Below, piece by piece: positions 11,069-21,800 of a stretch of 52,157 nt of DNA. Position numbers and translations under genes: made by a program. Below the pieces are notes generated by a model. That model saw only the letters and a program-made list of their open reading frames with translations, did no database searches and was not told the origin of the DNA. The DNA is from Scleroderma bovista (Eukaryota; Basidiomycota; Agaricomycetes; Boletales; Sclerodermataceae). The DNA is taken from positions 1 to 52,157 of the forward strand of contig JAYMGJ010000266.1 in assembly GCA_037178675.1 (NCBI GenBank). The letters are read 5' to 3'. Positions within the stretch are counted from its first letter, which is position 1. Each line of letters starts with the position of its first letter.

Positions 11069-12284
11069 TCACAGAGCGCCTCTCGCTCTAGCGTCCACGT
11101 GTGCGCGGAACTCTCCCAAACTTTGGTCATCTTCCTCCATCAGCCCTGGCACCGATGCTGGCAGGCTTGAATGACGCATGTAGCCATCGATTGCCGATTG
11201 CAGGACATACCCAGATTGGTGGTCGATGTCCACGACGACCTCCATCAACTCAGACAACTCCTGCCGCAGACGATCCCAGATCATCGCCCATTTCCGGATG
11301 GGGGTGTTATTGTTGATCTGGACGTAGTTTGCACAGGACCTCAGCTCCAACCTCTTTAGGGTATTTTTGTGGCGCAAAATAAACTCTTCGATCCCATCGG
11401 CCGAGGGGGTGTCGGGGAAAATGATATTCTCTAATACAAGGTTCTTGAGTGCCGGATAAGTGTATGCGCCGAGCTGAACAGTAGGGCAGTGGTACAGTCC
11501 ATTGGGGCTTTTGATCTCGAGCGATGTGAGACGAGCATTTGGAACAGGAAGGAGAGCGTCAATGGAGCGGTTCGCCGTCTTGGACCCCGACCACGAGGAA
11601 AGCTCGATGTTGGAGACGACAGAGATGGAGAGGTGTGTCAGGGGCGAGTCGGTCAGCGAATGCACAAAGTCGTATTGGGAGCGGGGCATCATGACAACGT
11701 TGGTCATGGTGAGTGACCGTATGCCCCTGTTGGGGGAGGAAGTACTCTTCATGGCATGATAGACAGAGTTGAGTACGGTGAGCTGGCGATTTGTGAACCA
11801 GAAGGGGTTCTCATGCATCTCGGCGCCCGACTCGGAGATGAAGGAAGGCCAGAAGTTGAGCGTGACAGATTTGAGACTGGGTAGATGAGCCAGCGAGCAG
11901 AATGTTTCTGTCAACGCTTCTTCGAGTTCTGCTATTTCAAGCTCATCGTAGTCATCTGTGGCGTCAACTATTAGCCATTGGGTGTAGGGAGTGGGAATGT
12001 GGATACTGACCTTGGGAGTCGCTTGGACTGAGCAAGCGGAATGGATGGTTATCCCGAGGGTCGTACACCACGTCCTGCACATGCGATGCCAAGGCAGGGG
12101 TCGCGAAGATCTGTGCGATGTTTTGAGCGCTCTTGACGCTATTTTGGATGCAAATGGTGTGGAAGAGGTTGGCAGTGACGAGGTCCCGACAGGAAGTGTT
12201 GACAGCACGGAGATGGAAGAGGTCAGGGGTGTCGGAGACGTTGTCCACGATAGCCTTGACAAGCTCGATGGGTAGGTTCTGCAT
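11069..12284 (-). CDS. F-box protein with degenerate leucine-rich C-terminus
   Basis: Two exons, 12011-12284 and 11069-11955 (55-nt intron), give 386 aa. The first 45 residues form an F-box (MQNLPIELVKAIVDNV, then LFHLRAVNTSCRDLVTANLF), which would bind Skp1 in an SCF ubiquitin ligase. The remainder has repeated blocks such as LPSLKSVTLNFWP, LTHLSISVVSN, LTSLEIKSPNG, LKNLVLENIIF and LKRLELRSC, spaced like LRRs that would bind a substrate. Large families of such genes are found in Agaricomycetes and single targets cannot be guessed. An in-frame ATG at 12371 would add 29 residues; 12284 is preferred because it places the F-box at the usual N-terminal position. The C-terminal tail is acidic (EEDDQSLGEF). 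Confidence 0.82.
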
Positions 12285-14314
12285 GGTTGTGGGACGGAAA
12301 AGCTTGGAGGAGCTGGGCAAACTCTGACTGACTGGCCAGCGTTTATATATCTGTGGATTTCGATAAGACACCCCCGATTGAGGAGAAATGGATGCCGTCC
12401 AGGGGCGTTGAACGTATCCGATTATGGCATCTCGAGATTAACGCCCGGGTCAGTGATCTCGATCTCTTGGCGTCGCTGCCAAGCTGGCAAGCCGACACGA
12501 ACAGCTTCGCCAGGGCAATGAAACGTTCTCCAGGCTGAGGTACACGATAACTTTGTTGGTAGAGGGGGTGACGTCGACGAGTGTTGTTCCGTCATTACTC
12601 CATCACCTCGGTGCGCAGCAAGTCAACATCTATGTTTCGAGCTATTGTTAGCGATGATGATGACCACACGCATCACCGACGAGATAGTTTGCGGAGTACC
12701 GCCGAGAATGCGGCCGCTCATTCAATTCCAGATTATCTTATCACACTGGTCATATTCAAGCCAAGGCGCTCCAAGTGTTGATACATCATTCGCTCCGTGA
12801 TTGCATCGGCCAGCGTGGATACGAGGAACCCGTAACATCTCGCTCGCTTCAAGATCAAAGTCTCATCAGATACTGGACTACTATGGCAAAGCCTAAGGTG
12901 ACTTTTTCAGACGGGTTTCTGAATGCTATACTACCTTGGCGCCGTGTGGCAGCCACTGATCAAGAAACTGCCTGCCCGTTGAATGGATAAATGTAAGTTA
13001 GGGACACTGCGGTGCATACGACGTACAGGTTCATACACCGTCAGAAGCCAGGCACTCGGTGGTCGTGGAATCATCCCTCTCCACAGTGGGTCTCCATACT
13101 TGGTCTGTTGAGCACTGACTCGGCCAAGGCGGATAACAAGCTGCAACGTATCGCTCGCATCAAGTATCGACTGCAAAGAGACGAATAGACTATTCTTAAG
13201 AAGGCGTGACATTTTTCTGATTTCCACGATCAAGAGGAAACATTACACAATTAATACATAGCCAGGGACACGCTTTCAGAAGCGAACAATACGGGCGTCT
13301 ACGGTGGTTGCGAAACCTCTAGACTCATATTACGAGATCGCTCGGGCAACTCCATCAACTTCGAAGACGCCAGCTGAACCACCAAGTCTAGCAGCCCATC
13401 AACATGGCTTTGCATGGCGAAACCGCGAGCACTTGTCGTCCCGAGTCACCAAACCCGCTGATCAGGTACCCCTTAATACGGCATGCCACAGGAACACAGC
13501 CCAGGTTTGCTAGACCTGGAATGGCACCCTGTGGTACCTGGCCCCTCGCTCCAGGCTCGCCATCAAGTTGCACAGATATGCTTGCCAAGAAATCAAGGTG
13601 TTATCCGGTTGAGCGGCATCCTTAATCTGCCAGAACGCTTCCTGCTGTGGGGGACCCGCTGCAGGTAGAAATCAGTGGTGGGAACTATGGCCCGCATCCT
13701 CAATCTGCCAGAACGCTAGTTCCGTCCTGCTGTGGGGGACCCGCTGCAGGTAGAAATCAGTGGTGGGAACAGTGGCACTCAGTGGCGTCCATTTCCACAC
13801 TCTGCGGGACGCCCTAATAGTCTGAAGTTTACACCCTCCTGTCAATTTATGCTTCAAGCCATGTGTTGATGCCATGAGCGTGCGTCGTGCACTTCCATGC
13901 GCATAAAGCTCCATATACTAGCAAACTGTGTGGTAAGCGGTAGTAGTCCCGGCACCAGCCAAACCGGATTCATCCGGGCACGTACCCCTCACGTTGTCCC
14001 ATTACGTCCTAGTGCTTCCCAGAACTAACACTTGTGTCCGGACTTGCTCGGATACCCAAAACGTCTGGCACCGAGTGCTCGTTGCGTCTGCTTAGTGGGG
14101 ACTGATTTGGACCCCGAAGCCAGTACTTGTGGCCTAAAGAACAAAGGCCATCAACCTTCGACTCGGAAGACTGATGCCAAGCTAATATGCTTTCATGTAA
14201 GGCTACCGCTCATGATGCGCCACAGATGCTCAACTATACAAGGAAGTGGGGAGTGCTACAGACAACACAAATTGATACACTAAGTAGGGAATACTGCTGA
14301 TACCTGGCAATGCT
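12285..14314. other. Gene-poor intergenic region (2.0 kb)
   Basis: Between the F-box gene and TRL1. Apart from the tandem repeat at 13616-13770 I see only short open frames. One (minus, 13233-12931) has a faintly protein-like stretch (NSLFVSLQSILDASDTLQ) that may be a gene relic. No RNA gene recognised. Confidence 0.45.
13616..13770. repeat. Two-copy tandem repeat, period 78 bp
   Basis: Copy 1 (13616-13685) and copy 2 (13694-13770) both start GCATCCT(T/C)AATCTGCCAGAA and end CAGTGGTGGGAAC. They are almost identical apart from about 7 extra bases (around TAGTTCCG) in copy 2. No link to a known element seen. Confidence 0.85.
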
Positions 14315-16930
14315 CTAAGAGTTCAATCCCTTGATTCTACCCTTTGCTGAAACCCCTTCGATCTCTAGTGAACCTATACCAGTTCTTTCCCCCTTTCTCC
14401 ATGCTTCAACAAGAGCCTTTGCCTCCACAGGCTGGATATCGCGATTGGCCGTGCCCACCGTGATGTGCAAGACATTTCGGATATCTTCGTGGAGTTGTGA
14501 GACAAACACCTGTCCTGGGTGAGCGTCCGCGCTATCGTCAGGCGTAGCAAGGCTGAAATCTTCCACTGTAAGGGCCATTACTCTGTCGTTCCACAAGAGG
14601 TGTCCAAGATGGAAAGAAAAGAAGGGTGGACCGGACATCAGATGGATAGCCCTACACCGCTCCCAGAGTTCCATTTGTCCCGGAAGATTATGCTTGTGCA
14701 CGAAGGTGACATGTGGCCTGTTGGTGACGCGGCCATCGCCCACCAGTGCGCGCCAAAATGCCCTGCCGTTCACAGGAACGTCTTCGGCCTCGTCCAGGCA
14801 GGTACCGACAACGTCAAGAAGGTCAATCTCGGGGAGAATCCCATAGTATCGCGGTTCGGGGACTTTCTTGCTCTTCTCGTTGGTTTTCTTCGCTTTTGGC
14901 ACATACTCCTGCGCAACCCGTACTGCTTCGTCGATACTTTCTTGACTCGGTGTTTCATAACCTAGAATCTGCACACACCCATCCACCGCACGAGCAAGCG
15001 CAGATTCGAGAGTAGCCTCGACCTCCATGTCAATGATATCATCCACTTCGTTAGTTGCGAGCTCTTCTCTGTCGCGGATAAACTGCCATATAACGTCTTC
15101 GTGATATTTCGCCACCGTATCCGCACGTAGAGTTTGGTGATTCTCCCCTCGCGAGAATACCCGGTCCGCACACAGCCGATGAACCATGGCAGGCGGCTTT
15201 TCCATGTTCCAGTTAAGTGCCAACAGCCGGACAGGCGGATGAAGTTTGGAAGTAGCCTGTCGTAGTGCTTCCCGATGTTGTCGCATATGATTGTTTCTTT
15301 TAGCCAGATCAGTGGTAAGGTCAACCATGCCCACCGCGAATAAGTGGCACTTACTTGTCTGCAATAACTACGTCGTGCTTTTTGAGAAGCTCAACGACGT
15401 TCTTTATGAAGGTTGGACCGCTTTTCTTGGTTTGGGCATCATCACTCTGGGTATGTCCAAAGCGAAAAAGGTGAGCTAATGCGACTGACACCGTAGTTTT
15501 ACCTGTTTCTGCTGTATGAGAGATGGCTACCGAAGCGAAAATGACGTAGCTTACCGCATCCAGGTATCGCGACAGGCAAAATGATGGTTTTTCCAAACTC
15601 TGTTGGCTGAGAACCTTCCAATTCCTTGGAAACATCCTTCCCTTGATTACACCCCAGCCATTTTAAGAATCGCTCACGAGTAGCGATGATCCCTTTCCCT
15701 TTGCTGAATTCCGAGAAAGCAGCGCGGTTTTGCCTAATCTCTTCTTTGACCCATTTGACATACAGCTGCGTTTCCTTGCGCTTCAATTTCGATTTGGGAA
15801 TTTTCGCGTCGTTAAGTGGTCCTTTGGCTGAAAGCAATATCTTGGTAATTTCTCTCCAATCACGGTACATCATGTACGGTTCGTCGAATTTTACTTTGAA
15901 GAAGAATGATGAACCTGCGGGATAAGGGGGGGCACGGTCGCGTGATGTTGAATCAGGCTTCGGGTGGACGATATGGGTGCGGACAACAAATCCCTCCATG
16001 GGTTCGCCCTCCCACATGCCGGTCTTGGCGATCTCGTCTGTGAATTGCTTCACTTCGGGTATTGACTTTAACACAAGTGTGGAAGTCTTTATGAAGCCCC
16101 ATTCATCCGCGAATGCATCCACGATATTCGCTGGGAGAGTGCGGAAAGCCTTGCCTGTCTCATTGATGCCATGCAAATGTAGCCCAGACTTCTCCGGTGA
16201 GTAAGGCAGCACATGCTCTTCGAAGTTGTCATCGCAAAGCTACATTCAAGTACGGATACATTGTCAGTATCGTAAGTTTAGGTATGATCATGGCATGTTA
16301 ACGTACCTCCGCCACTGCGGTCCACCTCCTTTCCCAAAGAGCAGCAGCCAACGCTTCCTCAGACTTGCCCTTTAGGGCGATATGTCTTTTAAGCCATCTA
16401 TATCCGGCCTGGGAATGAGTTTCTTCTACGCCTTGCATTGACCCCAAGGCGTGTTTCGATGTTACGATCAGCTTGGATGAGGAAAGAGGTGCGATGAAGA
16501 TGATGCATCCGTTTGACTTTACAGACAGCGTGTAATCTGGCCCAGTATGAGCTTGCATGGAAGCCCACTGTTAACGCGCATTTATTCTGTCAGGAGTGTT
16601 TCGCGATCTGAGAAAGGCACTCACATCTGTCCAGGGGACCTCTCCGATGTTGAAGAACTTGTCATATCCTCGCGCTACGATCTGGTATCGAGGTTCCTTG
16701 TCGTCCTTTGATGGAAGCTCCCGGGTAAATAAACCTCTTGCCAATGTGGGGAATGGGGAAGGAACGTCATAGTACTTAAACTCGTTCATCTTCCAGCTAG
16801 TAATCGAAATCGCGGGATCGGAAGGTGCATTGTAGGCATGGGACCGAACAAGCTTGGGCGATTTCTTGGACAGCCGATAAAGATCAGAAACGAGCTTGGA
16901 ATCTTCCTCGTTGAACGGTGTCTCGACCAT
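14315..16930 (-). CDS. TRL1: Fungal tRNA ligase (ligase-kinase-cyclic phosphodiesterase)
   Basis: Five exons (16625-16930, 16307-16567, 15555-16239, 15355-15502, 14315-15296) give 793 aa, close to the yeast enzyme. The three domains are in order. The N-terminal adenylyltransferase has nucleotidyl lysine K119 in VKSNGCIIF. The kinase P-loop PGCGKTT lies at 415-421. The C-terminal 2H phosphodiesterase has its two HxT motifs at 662-664 (HVT) and 744-746 (HIT). The protein heals and seals tRNA exons after intron removal and, in other fungi, joins HAC1 mRNA in the unfolded-protein response. One intron splits the P-loop codon between C417 and G418. All domains look intact. The start is the first ATG, in the sequence MVETPFNEED. 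Confidence 0.95.
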
Positions 16931-17464
16931 CGTAGATAGCAGCCGGGAAGAGGGGTTGGCGACGGGGGGTACTATATTAGGTGCCCTTATTAGACCTAAA
17001 TACTGGAAGACGAGTGCAGCGTTAGAACAGCTTCGAGTCAGAGAATGAATGGATTGACTCGTGATACGGAAGCGTCATTACCTGTAGCAAGTGCTGTGGA
17101 AACACTAGTAATTTTGACATGGTCAGAACCGAAGCATGCAGTAGCCACAGTGCCAACACCCAGTCGGTTCAGTCCAACTCGTCATATTTCCCACCCCACC
17201 GATATGCTCATCGGCAGCGACGTTAACCAGGACCTCGTCACTTCCATCGATGTCATAGACAGTCAAGCTATGATCACTTCAATGTACAGTACATCAAAGT
17301 TGCTATGCATTGAGTTGTCAGTCACGTGCCAGGTTCTTCGCCTGAGCACAGCCGCCGAGCCTATAACGTGAGTCCACATTGCCCCTCGCTGGTCGCTCCG
17401 TAGTTTCACTATTAGCGTCAGGAAACGCTTCAATTTCTTTGCCTGAAACTATTCTGTCAACACC
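16931..17464. other. Divergent intergenic region (534 bp)
   Basis: Separates the starts of TRL1 (minus) and the gene at 17465 (plus), so it should hold both promoters. No specific motif recognised. Confidence 0.45.
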
Positions 17465-18634
17465 ATGGACAATTTTTCGTACAGGGACTGCGTCAGGGCT
17501 GCCTTGTCTTCGTTCTGCTCATGCTTCGGCAGTGCACCATCCTCGAATTCGTCCTCGCAGACACCCAACGTCTCTAATCACCGAGCCAATTCCGCAGCTT
17601 CCAATGACCTCGAACGCCTTCTTCGGGACACAGATTCGGACGCCCTCTCCTTGCACTCCAACTTCGGTTCTTCATCACACAGGAGGGCAAGACAGCGCAA
17701 GCGACCTCAATTCTCCCTCACGCTCTTCGGATATACGCTCTTTGGCCGTCCGCCTATATATTTGTCTGACGACGAGGACGACAGATCACACAACCGGAAT
17801 AAGATTCTTGCCACGGTTTCGTCCTCAACCCTCGACTCAGATGCCGCACCGTTAGACCCATCAGCTATTGAGAGGTTGACGTCGCCGGATCACTTGGAGG
17901 CCGCTCAGAGGGAATTGGAAACACGGAGGAGGGAAGTAGAGGAACAGGCACGTCGTAAAGCCGAACGAAAGGCACGCCGAGAAGAACGCAAAGCTCGGGA
18001 GCGAGCTTCAGCGTTGGTGGCACTGACAGGCGGGAGACTACCCGAGGATGGAGAGTTTGGGGACTTCCAGGGTAGCGGTACAATATTGTCCCCGCGAGGG
18101 CCAGGCAGCGACGGCGTCGACGTGGTACATCCGACAGACACCGGGTCAAACTCGGGTGACGTGGATGATGCAGATTTGGGTGCGGAGTCGTACGTCAGAA
18201 GAAAGAGTCATTCCGGAGTACGGAGTGGGTCCAGTGCAGATTCAAAATCTCGCACATCAGCCTCTATGTCGACTGGAGATGCCAGTCACACTCTTTACAT
18301 TCACCAGCCAAGGCCATATTCACTGACTGAGATGCAACTCCCGACATTCCCAAAAAAGAAGCCACATCGGTCCTCGAGAAGGGGCTCTGTTTTTTCTTCC
18401 TCTACGGCTTCCCAGTCTACTTCCAATACCCCGTACACTCCGCCAACCCAGATCGATGGCGCCTTCGCAGCGCCCCCCGTTTCCGCATTCCCAATACCGC
18501 ACGAAAGAGATGCGTCTTACGGGCACAATCGAGCAAGAGACAGCCAAGAGTTCCCAAGTTCGGGTCTCTCTGGCGGTAGGAGGCCCAAGGCGAAAGATAT
18601 CGGAGCGTTCTTGTCCGACATGAAAGGCGCTTAA
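17465..18634 (+). CDS. Unrecognised Ser-rich protein with coiled coil
   Basis: Single uninterrupted reading frame of 389 aa, which is unusual among its intron-rich neighbours. I do not recognise a family. The N-terminus has a Cys-containing cluster (SSFCSCFGSAP) that could be lipidated. A short hydrophobic-aromatic block (FSLTLFGYTLFGRPPIYL) precedes an acidic patch (SDDEDD). Residues about 143-185 are a charged helix (LEAAQRELETRRREVEEQ, then Lys/Arg/Glu-rich) that should form a coiled coil. The last 200 residues are low-complexity Ser/Pro/Thr/Gly, ending in the neat motif AKDIGAFLSDMKGA, which looks conserved. The start follows CACC (CACCATGG). Long frame and composition support a real gene; function unknown. 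Confidence 0.72.
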   Translation: MDNFSYRDCVRAALSSFCSCFGSAPSSNSSSQTPNVSNHRANSAASNDLERLLRDTDSDALSLHSNFGSSSHRRARQRKRPQFSLTLFGYTLFGRPPIYLSDDEDDRSHNRNKILATVSSSTLDSDAAPLDPSAIERLTSPDHLEAAQRELETRRREVEEQARRKAERKARREERKARERASALVALTGGRLPEDGEFGDFQGSGTILSPRGPGSDGVDVVHPTDTGSNSGDVDDADLGAESYVRRKSHSGVRSGSSADSKSRTSASMSTGDASHTLYIHQPRPYSLTEMQLPTFPKKKPHRSSRRGSVFSSSTASQSTSNTPYTPPTQIDGAFAAPPVSAFPIPHERDASYGHNRARDSQEFPSSGLSGGRRPKAKDIGAFLSDMKGA

Positions 18635-18814
18635 TGAATCCACATATGTGTGGCCACCTTATGTTGCTATGCTATCATGACCTTAAAGATGATTATTTTT
18701 TGACTCTAGGGGAGATGTCATTTTGTATAGGTACACCACATCTTTAGTTGTATGGATCTCGTACACCGTGTATCTTACACTTTTCTCGGTATTTCAGGCC
18801 CTATTAGAATGAGT

Positions 18815-21800
18815 TCATACTCCTTCCTGTTCTTCCACCGGTGGCAGCGTCACTGCAATGCAAGATCCGATAGCTCTCTTCCACAGTGCGTTCGTCTCCG
18901 TCATCGTTGCCCTGTCCCCGATGATGATAAGCCCCAGCCGCGCTCTCGTCCACATCACATTGAGCCTCCTATGATCTTCCACGAAACCGATCTCCCGGCT
19001 CGCATTACAGCGAACAGTGCAGAAAACGACAACGTCGCTTTCTCTGCCCTGGAACGAATCAACAGTAGCGCAAGTAACCGACGACGGAAGTGCTTCTTTG
19101 AGCATGGAGATTTGCTTCGCATACGGTGACAGCGCAGCGATTGACAACTTCGGTTTATCATCTCCTTCGCTTGCAGGTGACTGCAGCATGGACACAATAC
19201 GAGCTGCTAATTCAGCTTGCCCTTCATTGCCCTTGGAGGCCGATCCCATCGTTTCTTCGGAATTGCAGTGAACAAAGACGGTGGGGATGATTTCGCCTGT
19301 TTCGTTGCTACGGGGCCAGGGGAAGGCTGTGGCAACCAGCGCGGCGAGGACCCCTTCGCTATCTCGTATATGGGATCTGAGTTCGCCGTTGTAAAACTCA
19401 TCCGAAGGGAAGCGAGCCAGCTCTTTCGGGAAGCGATACTGAACCTACACAGGAGGTTAAATTCAGTAATTGTATGAAACAAAACCAACAGCCAACGTTT
19501 AACATCGTCTTGACGGTACCTAGGCGGGTTTCTGCTGTGTAGAGTCTCTCCATGAGAGATACGTCGTACTCCAGGGCTTTGCCCATGGGCTTCACTGTGG
19601 GACGCAATTGAACACTACATGAAATAGTGAAGAGGGTGAACATAGTCTCTTGTTATTTCACAACAACTTACTGGTCTCCCACAAGGACCACTCGCTCACT
19701 ACCTTTCACAAGAGGGATAAGGGAGCAAGGTTCAGTTATTTGGGACGCTTCGTCAATAATCACGGTATCAAAGTTCACTTTACGCAGAGCCCCAAGTCCA
19801 GCACCAGCACAAGTTGTGAACACGATCCGTGCGGCATTCACACGTTGCTGTGCTTGCTTTTGTAGGCGATTGTTTTCGTTGATATCCCCACCAACCCTGG
19901 CATCGACGGTGTAACTTTGGAGCGCCTTCTGCACCTTGGAGTGATCAGTAGCGACTCGGAGGATGTTCTCATCCGGGAGCAGATGGTACTCCTGATTAAT
20001 CTTCAAAAACCTCTCCAGGACGTTGTCGACCGCTGCAAAGGTAAATATGAGCTGCCGTGAAATACAGGTTGAGGATGGATGGTGTTACCGTTGTGGGTGG
20101 ACGCTGTCATCAGAATCTTACATTCGCTGAATTTGAGCAGAAGAAAACGAAGCATTTGGACGACAACAGTGGTTTTCCCTGTGCCTAGCATTCCTTCAGC
20201 ACGGTAGAACGCGAGGAGAAAGAATCAGGGATCACCTGGAGGACCCCAAATCAGTGACAGCGGGGCCATGCAGGATCTAATAGCAGTAATCTGACTTGCA
20301 TTCATATTCTCTACACTCGGGATCTCCTCTTCTTCAGAGTCTCCACGAACGTCCTCCGGCTCCTCGTGAGATATAGGGGTCATCACAATCGTATCATAGA
20401 TCCTACAACATTCTTCACGATCTTCCCATAGCCTTGTTATTGCTTCCATCATCGCGTTCGCAGTCGCTTTAAAAGAATTTATGCCGTTAGTATATAACGA
20501 AACCTTGGAAGGTAGCCACACCTATGCTACCGGCCTCATAAATGTTCCACTGCATATCCGGGGCTTCGGGTGGGAGAGGGTGGAATACCTCAACGGTCAT
20601 CTCCCCGCGGGTCGCTTTAGTCACCACGCCATCGAGAACCGCTTTATTTACCCATCCGTGCTCCGGGTTCGATACGCACAGTAGCCGAACGTGCGAGTGC
20701 AGACGAACGGGAATACTAAGATCCACCCGTAAGTGTATCTCTACTTTATTGTGGTCCTCTGTGGGCAAAACGTGCTGAACAGGGTAAGACTTCTGCCCTC
20801 TGCGCGGCCTCCCGTTGTCGTCACAGGGGCATGCATCAGCTGCCTCTTCGGCGCAATCGAATGCCACGCCGAGTAGATGTTTGTGGAGATAGGTAGCTGC
20901 AGCGTCAGCCACTTCAGTGATACGTCTCGACTCGTGGAGCACGAGAAGCGTTTCCTGGAAGAGAGTTTTAGAACGAATACTCAGCGCAGCTAGCATGAGC
21001 GATTCTGTGTAATCTTTGGTTGGCAAGTCTTTGATCGACTGTGCAATTTTCTCCAAGCCAACGAGAGTGGCTATTCCCAGCTCGTTCGCTGCGCGCAAGA
21101 TACTCTTAACAATGGGAAAACACATCTCAGAGATCGCCTCGGGGAGTGTCATTTCTTCTGTTGGTGGGTATGCTTTCAGCAGGACGTATACCAGCGGAGG
21201 GTACCTTTCAATCCATGTTTTGACCTGAGGATGAAGTGGAAGTGTGCCGATCGCCACATCGAAGCTCCAATACAACTCGTTGTCAGCCCGATGCTGCAAG
21301 GAGAAGGTCATCAAGATCCCTAATTGGTCGGCTGTGAGGTCCGATAAAAGCTCTCTAAATCTGTCCTCCGATTGCCGAGGGACGAAGAGGTCCTTCAGCC
21401 ACTCTGGATGGGACTCCCATTCGACCTTAGTTATTGACTTCAATTCGTAAGATGTGAGGTTTCGGTCAAAACGCCCGATGTACTGTTCTGTCTGAACGCT
21501 TAATGACGATAAGTTGTTAGCTTGGAGCTAAGGATGTCTTGCAACGACGTACTGTTCAAAATAGAGGTCGAAACTTTGGTGCGCTGTTCGGTCCCTGTTC
21601 GAGATAACATGGATCTCTATCGCGATCACCGGCGTCCGCAATAATCTGCCCAATTGCTGCAATGCCGAGGTCAGCAAAAGTCAGCAGCAATTTTAAATAC
21701 AACAACCTTTTGAACTCTGGTGGAAATTTTCTGCAGGGCAATGCTCGTGATGACGTCTTGTTGAGTCTCCCGAGGCGGACGAGAGATCCAAATGAACGTG

